This document shows, piece after piece, positions 34,599-40,800 of a stretch of 64,000 nucleotides of DNA. Positions within the stretch are counted from its first letter, which is position 1, and each line of letters opens with the position of its first letter. The DNA is from Paulinella micropora. Lineage: Eukaryota > Cercozoa > Imbricatea > Euglyphida. The stretch covers positions 811,181-875,180 of the forward strand of contig BJOX01000167.1 of the NCBI GenBank assembly GCA_009731375.1. The letters run 5' to 3'. The notes under the pieces are model-generated. The model saw only the letters and a program-made list of their open reading frames with translations. It had not been told where the DNA came from and did not search any database. The translations under genes were made by a program, and so were the position numbers.

Positions 34599-35072
34599 TA
34601 ATAATGCACACCGTTCATGCGCAGGCCATTCTTGGGCTGGGGATGGGCTGGTTGCCCTTGCATGACAACTTCGCACACCTTGGCGGGCTTGGCTCCGGCT
34701 TCTTGCTGGGTATCTATCTATCCATCTATCATATCCTCCCTTCTTTGTTTTGTCTTGGGCTGTAATCTACTGATATATCTATCTACCAGACATATCTATC
34801 TATCTATCTATCTATAGCGTACTTACATACTTACCTGGGCGATATCCGCACAGGCTTCATATGCTCGGTCATAAGAGTATGCGGCTAGCCACAAATTCTA
34901 CGTGTTTTGGGGCAAGCCCGCAAAATGCGTCAAATTTGGCGCGCCGCATGTGTAGTTTTACCGGTAACCTGACCAATTTTGTGGAGGTGACCGATAAATA
35001 TTATGCATGTATAAATGCGTACATACTTACATGCTTACCTGGGCGGCCTTAGCACGGGTTTGTTAAATAGAT

Positions 35073-35116
<44 letters not shown>

Positions 35117-35182
35117 ATAGATAGAGAGATAGATGGCTAGATAGATAAATAGATAGAGAGATAGATGGCTAGATAGATAGAC

Positions 35183-35224
<42 letters not shown>

Positions 35225-36533
35225 GTAGGTAGCTTGATCAACGTGTACACGCACGCATACATAACTTACATACATGCATGCATACATGCTTGCACACTTC
35301 TTGCTCGTCTTTTGCGTCTTTTACTTTTCGTTCCAAATTAAAATTGTCAGCATCTTTCTTCCTCGTTCCTAATCCTTGTCCATGTCTCTCTTTTCCTTTC
35401 TCCTTTCTTCTTATTCGTGCCTATGCTTATTTATTATTATTATTATTATTACTATCATTTGGACACCGTGATAGCCCAGTGGTCAAGTTCTACCATCTGG
35501 GCCCTGTCGCCAGTTCGATTCCCGTCGGTACCACCAGTATTTTCATTGAACATACCTGTCTATTTCTGGACCAGTATTTTCATTGAACATACCGGCCCGT
35601 CTGGAAGTGTTGGAACTGCCCTTGCGGGGGTGTCATTAGAGCTTATCGTCAATTCTTCGTACTCCCCTCACGGGTGAGACGATGGAGGCGCATGTGCAGA
35701 AATGCATCAGCCATTGACAGAGAAGCACTATTACTATCATTATTATTATCATTATTATTATTATTATTACTGTTATTATTACAGGTATGATTTTGACCAG
35801 TGGGCGAGTTAGCGAGGTCGCGTCCACGAATGAGCAACCCGGTCTCAGAGAGTGATGTGGATATAGATATATTTCTATGTGTATCTAGGCAACCTTTGAT
35901 TCTGGCACACAGATCACAGATACAATCATTATTATTATTATTTCTACTATTACTACTTTTATAGATAGTGATGATATTGTTACTATTATTACTATAACTA
36001 TTTCCATATGCATCTAGGCAAGGTTTGATTGGGGTACAGAGAATATTGTAGTGGTAGATATAGATAGATGCATAGATATACAGCTAGCGGCTTGGGTTAG
36101 CGATGTGGTGTCGACAACAGAGCAACCTGGTCTCAGCTATGGCTATGGACATGGACATGGATATGCATATATGGATGTATGCATATGGATGTGGATGTGT
36201 GTGTGGGTGTGGGTGTGTGTATAGGTATAGATATAAGTATAGGTATAGATGTAAGTATAGATATAGGTATAGATATAGATGTAGATGTAGATTTTGATAA
36301 ACATAGCTAGTGTGTTAGCGACGTCCTGTCGACTGCAGAGCTACATAGATATACTTATATACTACATTGATATATATATATATATATATATAGCTCTTTG
36401 CTCTCTATTCCTAAACAACCTTCGTGCTTGTATGTGTGTGCACGAATATATATTCATATACATGTAGATGTCGATGACTTACCAAACCCAAGTCTCGGCA
36501 TCCGCGGCACAGCAAACATGCATCGAGGTGGAC

Positions 36534-36575
<42 letters not shown>

Positions 36576-36608
36576 AAGTATCGACACAGCCAGCAGGCAT
36601 CGAAGTCG

Positions 36609-36662
<54 letters not shown>

Positions 36663-37422
36663 CAGCACAGCCAGCAAGCATCGACGTCGTCCTCCATCTT
36701 GCAAAAATGACTTCAGCTGTTTTGTTCTCAGCCAATATTTCTGTCCAAAACTTCAACCGCTTTGTTCTCAGCCAATATTTCTGTCAAAAGACTACTACAC
36801 ACAAAGCAAGGGGGTAAGAGTCAGCTAAGAACGAAACGATTGAAGTCATGGCTCATAGTCGTTAAGACGCAGAATCTATCTATCTATCTATCTATCCATC
36901 CATCCATCTATCTATCTACCTATCTACCTATCTATCACATGAGGGCAAAATTCTACGAATCATGGTTCATTTCCGCGGAATTTTTCCGGAAATAACGGTA
37001 CAAAATATTGCAAATTCTCAGAACTGTCCTTTACGTGCTTTGTGTATGCAAACTTGCTAATACACATGTACTCGAAGTTATACACAGCTTGAGGAGATGG
37101 CATGCAGACACTGATTTCATGCTCTCTTTGTATAATGTATATGTATGTGTATGCATATTTTGTGTGGATGTGTTTGTCTCTGTGTATGCTGGTTTAGACA
37201 TTGAGGACTTCTACGAGACCCAGGAAGAAAGAAAGCAGCTGGTAACAAGCACATATCTATCTATCTATCTATCTATCTAACTTATCTACAAGGCGCAGGA
37301 AGAAAGAAGACAGCTGGCAACAAACACATATCTATCTATCTATCCGAGTATCTATCTATCTATCTATCTATCTATTTACCAGGAAGCAAGGAAACAGCTG
37401 GTAACAACCACATATACTTATC

Positions 37423-37464
<42 letters not shown>

Positions 37465-37723
37465 CAAGACGCTGGAAGAAAGCAAACAGCTGGTAACAAC
37501 CTGTGCATCTCATCTAAAATATCTATCTATCTATCTACCCATCGTATCTGCGTATTTCCCTTACTTGTCTTACATCAAACTATATTTACTTCTTTACTTG
37601 CATATATAAATTTCATGGGACTGGGACTATTCATCTATCTATCTATCTATCTACTTATTCACTTTCCTGCTGCTTGCAATACTTGTCGCATGCATGTCAG
37701 GTCCTATTCACTCGTTATAACTA

Positions 37724-37771
<48 letters not shown>

Positions 37772-37966
37772 GTCCTACTTAATGTTCTGGAATGGCAAAA
37801 GTTTCCATCTATGTGTATGTGTATGTATGTATATGTATTTGTGTATATATGCATATCCATATGTATATTTACATGTACATGTGCGTTTATATGTTATTAT
37901 GTTCAGGGTCGTTTGAAGTCTCTTCGTTTGATTCGCACCTCTGTCGCGTACGTGGTACGTACGTAT

Positions 37967-38013
<47 letters not shown>

Positions 38014-38077
38014 CTATGTATGCGTGTAGGCAATCTCTTTGTTGACAGTCGCGCTGTTCTTACTCTTCTTCTTGGTA

Positions 38078-38130
<53 letters not shown>

Positions 38131-38694
38131 TAACCGCCCACTTCTTACTCTTCTCGGCAACCTCGATGCATCGCTATGGCTTGGCTGCCTATATATATAC
38201 ATGCACACACACATACTGTGACATGTTTTATCTGTCATCTCCACAAAATGTCAGGTTCCCGATAAAAGTACATATGCGGCACGCCAAATTTTGATGTGTT
38301 TTGCGGGCTCGCCGGCCCGGCTCGCCCGCAAAACACGTCAAATTTTTGTCTAGCCGCATAATAATTATTTACTATTGCAGAAGCCCGACCTGGACCTAAT
38401 GCGTCAATGTGGCGCGCTCGACAGCTGGGGCTGCCAAGCTCTCTCGTGCGTGCACAACAAGTAACTTCTATTTGTTTATCTGTCTGTCTGCCTACCTGTC
38501 TGTCCATCCTCCATCTCGCCTCGAATTTTTTAACTCCTCGATGTCCATTTGTTTGTTTGTTTGTTTTTATCATTCTATCATTCATTATGTATGCAGGTAT
38601 GTAAATATATGTGTATGTTATGTATGTATGCAGTTACTGGAGCTGTGGCAGTTCTTCGTCGGTTCCCTTGCCAACTCTCCAATCAGCTAACTAG
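7177..38694 (+). CDS. Multi-exon rhomboid-family membrane protein (host gene, partial at 5' end)
   Basis: Forty-two short exons can be chained by eye with GT-AG introns. Phases fit at every join except between 20530 and 20877, between 24865 and 25931, and in the region hidden by the N gap before 31256. The sum is about 2.9 kb of coding sequence in 31.5 kb. Predicted order: a charged, disordered N-terminus, a RanBP2-type zinc finger, Lys-rich and Pro-rich stretches, an acidic stretch, then rhomboid transmembrane segments and a Cys-rich C-terminal tail. Rhomboids are intramembrane serine proteases or inactive relatives. The start codon was not found; earlier exons may lie left of 7177. Introns are mostly microsatellite. 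Exon limits are manual inferences without transcript support; the rhomboid end is the surest part. Confidence 0.72.
8102..8625 (+). repeat. Exon 8102-8175 and five tandem partial copies
   Basis: The exon segment AAGCGTAACTCTCGAAAGAG...GGAGCTTTCCAG recurs near 8214, 8334, 8442 and 8566 after the original, each time with a GTGATAGATAGG-like flank and a fresh (GATA)n array. Only the first copy has a good acceptor (TTTTTAG) and upstream codons, so the others are treated as shadows of the exon, though use as alternative exons is possible. Confidence 0.8.
9095..10460 (+). repeat. (CTAT)n-rich introns around short exons
   Basis: Long (CTAT)n arrays with CTAATC, CTAC, CTTT and CCAT variants, broken only by the short charged exons at 9781-9856 and 10073-10150. 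A (ATT)n/(GTT)n array follows at about 10504-10600. Confidence 0.9.
11030..11425 (+). repeat. Two-unit tandem repeat of about 190 bp
   Basis: Two copies start with GAGCCT followed by TTCGACAGCTGCGTGGTAT (near 11045 and 11235) and continue through CAGACAGG/GAAGACAGG and ATTCCGTCTCA wording. The left end abuts an N gap (10984-11023). It lies in the intron before the zinc-finger exon. No coding signal was seen. Confidence 0.65.
11669..11784 (+). CDS. Host gene exon encoding a RanBP2-type zinc finger
   Basis: The exon begins after CTAG at 11667-11668 and ends before GTATTT. Its translation contains [20 protein letters not shown], which fits the RanBP2-type pattern W-x-C-x2-C-x3-N-x6-C-x2-C exactly. 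This family binds RNA or ubiquitin through a single zinc site. Phase joins the preceding Lys-rich exon (one base carried over) and the following exon at 12654. Rhomboid-like proteins with a RanBP2 finger are known in plants, so co-occurrence with a rhomboid domain is plausible, but that all these exons form one mRNA is inference. Confidence 0.75.
12654..12947 (+). CDS. Host gene exons: Lys/Gln-rich and Ser/Pro-rich
   Basis: Exons at 12654-12768 and 12897-12947, with acceptors TTCGCAG and ACATAG and donors GTACAT and GTCTGT. The first contains a doubled [13 protein letters not shown] motif, the second [15 protein letters not shown]. Phases (0 in, 1 out; 2-base start, 1 out) fit the zinc-finger exon before and the exon at 14541 after. 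Both look disordered. Confidence 0.62.
13321..13932 (+). mobile_element. 612-bp element B, copy 1 (inverted partner at 16401-17012)
   Basis: A 612-bp segment lying between (ATT)n arrays. It is present again in reverse orientation at 16401-17012 with the same length and apparently near-identical sequence. It contains six or seven short internal repeats of CCGAGGCTATGT(T/C)GTTGTGT. Its right end (GATGGAGGCGCATGG...CAGCCATGACAGATC) resembles the 3' end of the tRNA-derived SINE at 35461, so it is probably a retroposed element of the same mobilisation group. Open frames through it are repeat translations. Confidence 0.8.
14350..14540 (+). repeat. Tandem duplication of about 95 bp in an intron
   Basis: The text CTTGC(T/C)GTCATTCTCATC...CACTTTGTTTTTCTTG...ATGTAATCAG occurs twice, each copy ending in the same acceptor-like ATGTAATCAG. 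Only the second is followed by the coding exon at 14541, so the first is a duplicated acceptor. Confidence 0.75.
14541..19621 (+). CDS. Host gene exons: eight short acidic, basic and Pro-rich exons
   Basis: Exons at 14541-14584, 15583-15624, 16023-16082, 17549-17594, 18334-18393, 18995-19039, 19237-19263 and 19569-19621 all join in phase. Recognisable pieces: [75 protein letters not shown] and MPWSPPSPP. All look disordered. The 27-nt exon at 19237 is the weakest. The exon at 18334 has a degenerate upstream copy near 18277, and the exon at 19569 a partial copy near 19789. Confidence 0.55.
15001..15393 (+). mobile_element. Dispersed repeat family E, copy 2
   Basis: Direct repeat of 4222-4611, also preceded by (GATA)n. 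It differs by GTGAATAAAG versus GTAAAG and by single-base indels. Sequence continues as non-repeat DNA to about 15520 before the next (GATA)n array, so this copy may include flanking host DNA or a longer element. Confidence 0.75.
16023..17400 (+). repeat. Exon 16023-16082 with five shadows
   Basis: The exon text TTGTTGCCTCCTTCCCGAA...GGGCTCCG...CATGCAGGTT recurs near 16164, 16277, 17091, 17209 and 17331, each after a (TA)n array and followed by (CATA)n. Element B (16401-17012) sits between the third and fourth copies. The copies keep the frame for the first several codons and the CAG|GTT end, so they could act as mutually exclusive exons or be inert. Confidence 0.75.
16401..17012 (-). mobile_element. 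612-bp element B, copy 2, inverted
   Basis: Reverse complement of 13321-13932. Both copies lie in simple repeats ((TA)n here), about 2.5 kb apart, so the transcript of the host gene could form a long hairpin between them. No target-site duplication can be read because both flanks are microsatellite. Confidence 0.8.
17606..18175 (+). repeat. (CTAT)n/(CCAT)n and (GATA)n intron arrays
   Basis: A long (CTAT)n array with CCAT interruptions to 17958, a short unique stretch, then (GATA)n to about 18150 and (CTTTC)n/(CTTTA)n to 18330. Part of the intron between exons 17549-17594 and 18334-18393. Confidence 0.9.
19081..19099. other. Assembly gap between poly-G runs
   Basis: Nineteen Ns flanked by poly-G on both sides, within the intron that follows the exon at 18995-19039. 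Several gaps in the host part have this homopolymer-flanked form. Confidence 0.95.
20080..21298 (+). CDS. Host gene exons: Pro-rich region
   Basis: Exons at 20080-20302 (the longest, 223 nt), 20489-20530, 20877-20919, 21009-21129 and 21237-21298. They encode [24 protein letters not shown] sequence, two copies of a QALPAAPAE end (first and second exon), [14 protein letters not shown], a Gln run and [10 protein letters not shown]. Donors are GTATGT, GTGTGT, GTATGT, GTAGGT and GTATGC. Phases agree except between 20530 and 20877, where one or two small Pro-rich exons (near 20669 and 20771) probably intervene. Proline-rich cytosolic tails usually bind SH3, WW or EVH1 domains; that role is inferred only from composition. 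Confidence 0.65.
20321..20455 (+). mobile_element. Foldback element F, copy 1
   Basis: A 135-bp segment whose core is a GC-rich inverted repeat (GTGTTTTGCGGGC ... GCCCGCAAAACAC) nested in an outer TATGCGGC ... GCCGCATA pair. It starts at TTATCGGTCACCTCCACAAA. Copies lie at 34876-34998 (inverted) and 38226-38360. All three lie in introns of the host gene. It looks like a non-autonomous foldback or MITE family. Confidence 0.75.
21539..21615. repeat. (TA)n array ending in a 10-N join
   Basis: Pure TA repeat entering the N gap at 21615-21624. Short segments reading CCGAAGCCGCCTGACG on either side (21442, 21524, 21627) are copies of a Pro-rich exon fragment. Confidence 0.85.
21948..22447. other. 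500-N gap flanked by poly-C
   Basis: Exactly 500 Ns entered through poly-C and left through poly-C then (AC)n. A round-number gap of this size is likely to be an assembler estimate. Confidence 0.95.
23123..24865 (+). CDS. Host gene exons: Pro/Glu-rich and Gln-rich
   Basis: Exons at 23123-23188 ([20 protein letters not shown]), 24360-24421 ([19 protein letters not shown]) and 24819-24865 ([15 protein letters not shown]), joined in phase. Each has shadows: the first near 22484 and 23022, the second at 24078 and 24220 with a truncated form near 24489, the third near 24989 and 25093. A 196-N gap (23535-23730) lies in the intron between the first two. Confidence 0.6.
24078..24520 (+). repeat. Exon 24360-24421 and three shadows
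   Basis: GTGCCTTTAACTTCTGTGCA or its one-base variant recurs at 24080, 24220 and 24360, and the GTGCAGCAGCAACTGCG end recurs at 24500 with AAAACGGAA before GTATGT. Units are separated by (CATA)n or (CTAT)n. Confidence 0.8.
25283..25960 (+). repeat. Eight-copy array of an exon-like 45-bp unit
   Basis: A unit reading (A)GACGAGG(C/T)TGCTAACTTATC...CGCAAGCCCTCGCTCTT recurs near 25285, 25386, 25467, 25558, 25622, 25724, 25819 and, altered, 25929, with (CATA)n or (CA)n spacers of 30-60 bp. Each copy starts after TATAG, a possible acceptor. In one frame it reads [13 protein letters not shown]. Only the last is followed by a GT donor with an open frame. Confidence 0.75.
25931..29917 (+). CDS. Host gene exons: Ser-rich and acidic region before the rhomboid domain
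   Basis: Exons at 25931-26040 (ends [13 protein letters not shown]), 27724-27773 (Ser-rich), 28559-28621 ([18 protein letters not shown]), 29351-29391 ([13 protein letters not shown]) and 29827-29917 ([19 protein letters not shown]). Phases fit from 25931 onward. The in-phase of the first is not explained by the exon before it, so an exon is probably missing. A competing phase-consistent reading of the middle exons gives a CxxC...CxxC pattern but ends in TGA, so it was not preferred. Confidence 0.55.
26168..26588 (-). mobile_element. SINE-like element C between (ATT)n arrays
   Basis: About 420 bp flanked on both sides by (AAT)n. Read on the minus strand its end (GGGCATGGAGGCTCATGTCTGG...CATCAGCTGCATCAG) resembles the tail of the tRNA-derived SINE next to it. 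The other end carries no clear tRNA promoter boxes. Probably a retroposed element ending in an (ATT)n tail. Confidence 0.55.
26618..26850 (-). mobile_element. tRNA-derived SINE, copy 1
   Basis: On the minus strand it starts GGACACGGTGATAGCCCAGT and carries box A (TAGCCCAGTGG) and box B (AGTTCGATTCC) at tRNA spacing, then a tRNA-unrelated body and a tail ending CATTGACAGAGAAGCACT followed by (ATT)n. It matches 35461-35729 on the plus strand. Pol III promoter boxes, two dispersed copies and a simple-repeat tail define it as a SINE. Confidence 0.88.
26980..27195 (+). repeat. Minisatellite of about 30 bp, six units
   Basis: CTCCGCTATCTACTCCTCCT followed by TCTCCAGCCATCGT repeats about six times and ends in text related to the end of exon 25931-26040 (AGACACGTCAGAAAAGG). 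It therefore looks like an amplified internal part of that exon copied into the intron. It is open in two frames (STPPSPAIV or YLLLLLQPS). Confidence 0.75.
27880..28050 (+). repeat. (GGATAT)n-type hexanucleotide repeat
   Basis: Imperfect repeats of GGATAT/GGATGT/GGACAT over about 160 bp, inside the intron after exon 27724-27773. A similar shorter array is near 36140-36290. Confidence 0.85.
28208..29400 (+). repeat. Shadows of exons 28559 and 29351
   Basis: The 5' part of exon 28559 (ACCTCTGCGG(C/T)ATTTGCTTT) recurs near 28210, 28310 and 28455, and its 3' part (CTCTTCCTCTCGACTAACGC) near 28690 and, weaker, 28800. The exon GCAAAGAGTGTAAGCGC(C/T)TT recurs at 28975, 29155 and 29353, always after TGATGCAG-like acceptors and separated by (CTAC)n/(CTAT)n. 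Confidence 0.8.
29650..30035 (+). repeat. Shadows of exon 29827-29917
   Basis: TTTTAGTGGAAGGATGTGGA or a variant occurs at about 29650, 29755 and 29823, and a degenerate copy of the exon end (GCAAGGCCTGGCACAGAGGA) lies near 30009. Only the third copy has a full open frame to a GTAATT donor. Confidence 0.75.
30419..30957. other. 539-N gap between poly-A and poly-T
   Basis: Entered through poly-A and left through poly-T. It precedes the first recognised rhomboid exon and may hide an exon, because no segment matching the first transmembrane helix of the rhomboid fold was found on either side. Confidence 0.95.
31256..34709 (+). CDS. Host gene exons encoding the rhomboid transmembrane core
   Basis: Exons 31256-31299 ([11 protein letters not shown]), 31500-31580 ([19 protein letters not shown]), 32805-32880, 33077-33141 (ends VTVCSSA), 33617-33657 ([13 protein letters not shown]), 33954-34008 ([12 protein letters not shown]) and 34625-34709 ([19 protein letters not shown]), all in compatible phase. 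They match the rhomboid landmarks in order: WR/T before TM2, the GxSG region before TM4 and the TM6 HxxG motif. The nucleophile Ser (CSSA in place of GASG) and the TM6 His are present, but the TM2 H...HxxxN pattern reads C...DxxxT. Activity is therefore doubtful. TM1 was not found. Location would be a secretory-pathway or organelle membrane; which one cannot be told. Confidence 0.82.
31540..32720 (+). repeat. Shadows of the 3' half of exon 31500-31580
   Basis: CTGTGTGCGGGCTTTCTTGA or a variant, followed by CCTGTTCTT(T/C)ACCATCGCG, recurs near 31545, 31645, 32460, 32567 and 32675, separated by (CT)n arrays and the 370-N gap at 31797-32166. Only the first is preceded by a full acceptor and open codons. 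Confidence 0.8.
33421..33481 (+). pseudogene. Decayed duplicate of exon 33077-33141
   Basis: GCCGCTGCCTAGTGAAGTTA and CTGCTCCTCCACCGTACC match the exon at 33077, but about 15 bases of its 5' part are missing and the frame is broken. The copy ends at the same GTAC donor position, then (CA)n. Confidence 0.7.
34232..34405 (-). mobile_element. SINE-like element D between (ATT)n arrays
   Basis: About 175 bp flanked by (AAT)n on both sides. On the minus strand its end (GGAGGACTGGATGCACATGG then CTCAGCAATTGGCAGGAGA) resembles the tail of the tRNA-derived SINE and of element B. Likely a 5'-truncated retroposed element. Confidence 0.5.
34876..34998 (-). mobile_element. Foldback element F, copy 2, inverted
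   Basis: Begins TATGCGGCTAGCCACAAATT and ends GTGGAGGTGACCGATAAAT, the reverse arrangement of 20321-20455. The central GC hairpin is degraded compared with the other copies. Confidence 0.7.
35461..35729 (+). mobile_element. tRNA-derived SINE, copy 2
   Basis: Starts GGACACCGTGATAGCCCAGT, with box A at about 35472-35482 and box B at about 35512-35522, then a body and a tail ending AGAGAAGCACTA with (ATT)n after it. It matches the minus copy at 26618-26850 but has an extra tandem duplication of CCAGTATTTTCATTGAACAT (near 35540 and 35573). It lies in the intron between exons 34625-34709 and 37198-37241. Confidence 0.88.
37198..38694 (+). CDS. Host gene exons encoding the rhomboid C-terminus
   Basis: Exons 37198-37241 ([15 protein letters not shown]), 37907-37954 ([16 protein letters not shown]), 38030-38074 ([15 protein letters not shown], the last transmembrane helix), 38381-38460 and 38634-38694, joined in phase. 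The last two give [17 protein letters not shown], close to the SWC..LSCV....WSC tail I recall for plant RBL-type rhomboids. This favours splicing at GTAACT (38461) over the in-frame TAA that would otherwise stop translation there. The terminal TAG is at 38692. Shadows of exon 37198 lie near 37287, 37380 and 37468. Confidence 0.8.
38226..38360 (+). mobile_element. Foldback element F, copy 3
   Basis: Same arrangement as 20321-20455: CTCCACAAAATG, CATATGCGGC, then the GTGTTTTGCGGGC / GCCCGCAAAACAC hairpin and a closing GCCGCATA. It ends 20 bp before the exon at 38381. Confidence 0.75.
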
Positions 38695-40800
38695 ACGTAT
38701 AACGTACAATCCCATGGCTAAGGCTCGCTCTCAGGCAGCCGCACGGCTTGATCATGTGCGCTGAATTGAAAGTTACAATCTAATAAGTATCCAGTTTTTT
38801 GCTGCTGTCTTAGTTCAAGGCATATTTGTACGCAAACTGCGGTGGACCGCCTATATCCTGTTTACTAATGCCTTTTTTTCCAGTAATTACTACCAAAACT
38901 TGATTGCCCAAAACACTACCGACATCGCCCAAACTACTGCCAAAATCGCTGGGCTGCGTAAGAGCGGCTCAACTTGAAGCTCGATATTCGGTTCTTGTTC
39001 AAGTGTTGAGATATGTATGCCTCTCCTTGAAACTGCTGGCAGCCATATCTGTACTTATTATAGATATATCTATCTCGATTTATAATATATGTTTACATCT
39101 CCTGGTATGCAAAAAAAAATCAGAGACTTTCTATCTCTATTGAAGATTCTGGTCACGTAACTGATCATCCATGACAACCGGCAGATTATCAGACTGAGCA
39201 CCTTAACGACCGGCCAAAACCTTTACCGTTGATAAGACACTCTTTTTGACCGGTTCATTAGATTCTCCTCTGCACAACGTTTCGACTTCACTAACTAGTT
39301 TTCGATCAAGTTCCGTTCAGAAATGATTTCAAACGATTAAGTCAAAGATCTTCTTAGAAAAGATTGACTATTGCCTTTTTCCTCCATATATTACCTTTTC
39401 CCGATTCAAGTTCGGGGCCGTGAAACCACGTTTTACGGTAAATTTTAGGACAAGGAAATATACTGAAGAACGCAATGTTTTCCCGTTTCCAATCACTTTT
39501 TCCCTTAGATGCTTCCAAAATCGATTTGGGAATTTTCAAGTCCACCAACCCGACTTATCATAGATATTAACTAGAAGACTCGCGATCACTTACATATGTG
39601 CCACGGAGACTAGAGACCCGCTCACAATCTACGTTCAACACTGAGTTGATCGTAAGTTGCCGTGATCCAAGCCTGCCAAGAGTTCGAAATTACGTAAATA
39701 AACGAACGAAGTGACCTCTCTACTATTTACTAGTATATATTTCACCTGCTCACATTGAGTCAGGACTCAAAGCAGCCATCTGAGTTTTCTATTAAGAATT
39801 CGTTTTATCTGCCTACTTGAAGAGTTGTAATACAAACTCACAAGTTATGAATATTAATAACTCATGCCTTTATCATCTCACGTGTGTGCTCCGCGCCGAC
39901 CGCCGCTTAACTGTCTCAACCCAACTACTAGTCACGAGTCCGAGTCGAATCGGCTTGAGATCGACCCGTCCGAGTCATCATGTGAAGGGAAACGACACTA
40001 CTGATCAGAATCATCCGAATCACTACCGGCGTACCTTGTAGGCATCGTGACCTTCCGGACAGCCGGTAAAAAGTACCCTTTTCCTGGTGACAGGTGCACC
40101 AGCCTGTTTTTCAGTATTATTTGTCCGGATTGGACCTGATGCCATTTTTATTTCTGGTCTGTTGCCGTTTTCCTTTTCGGCTTCACTCGAAGCTAATACA
40201 ACGAGACATCATGAGTCATTCTCATTCTTGAGGACTGTGTTTGGTTGTATTACCGACTTTTTACTGAGCTATCGTTGGGGGCATTACAACCTGACCGAAC
40301 TTCTATGAATTTCAAGTAATGTTTTTATCAGATGATGCGAAGTCACAGTGATGACTTAGGAGTCCATACAACGTTTTGGCGGGATTCAGTTCTCTGTTAA
40401 AAGTTTCTGTATTAAAGTAACGTTTGGAGCTGGTAATGCTGCGTGAGTTGACCGGGGAGGTGACGCCTGCCTGGGAGACGAACTTGATAAACAGGCAAAG
40501 AGCACCTGAAGGCCGAGTCTGGGCCGCGCCAGCTTACATTGAGAGCTAAGCACGCAGTTGGCAATGTAAATTGGCATTGGCATCGCCAATGCCACCCCAG
40601 ACTAGTAATTCACATCTAGTGTCACTGTTCAAAACTCTCAAACTAACGTAAATACCGGTTATTAATATATTAATTTCATCACCTAGTCAACTTCCATTAG
40701 GAAGTTACTACTTGAATTAAGTGTCATGATGGGATCAGTTGAAAAAAATTCAATTTGAAAACGTTAACTAGTTATCGTTCCAAATTTTTTCTTTGTCACA
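38695..40800. other. Repeat-poor intergenic region
   Basis: Two kilobases with no microsatellite of note, in contrast to everything upstream, directly after the end of the rhomboid gene. No gene with a recognisable domain was seen. A perfect 9-bp inverted repeat (GGCATTGGC ATC GCCAATGCC) lies near 40571. Confidence 0.6.

Noticed and set aside
35461-35530. A functional tRNA gene
   Set aside because: A and B boxes are present, but the arms do not pair as a mature tRNA and the unit continues into a SINE body found in two copies.
38381-38464. Rhomboid gene ending at the TAA at 38462
   Set aside because: A GTAACT donor overlaps the stop, and splicing to 38634 extends the Cys-rich tail in the manner of plant-type rhomboids; the TAA end remains possible as an isoform.
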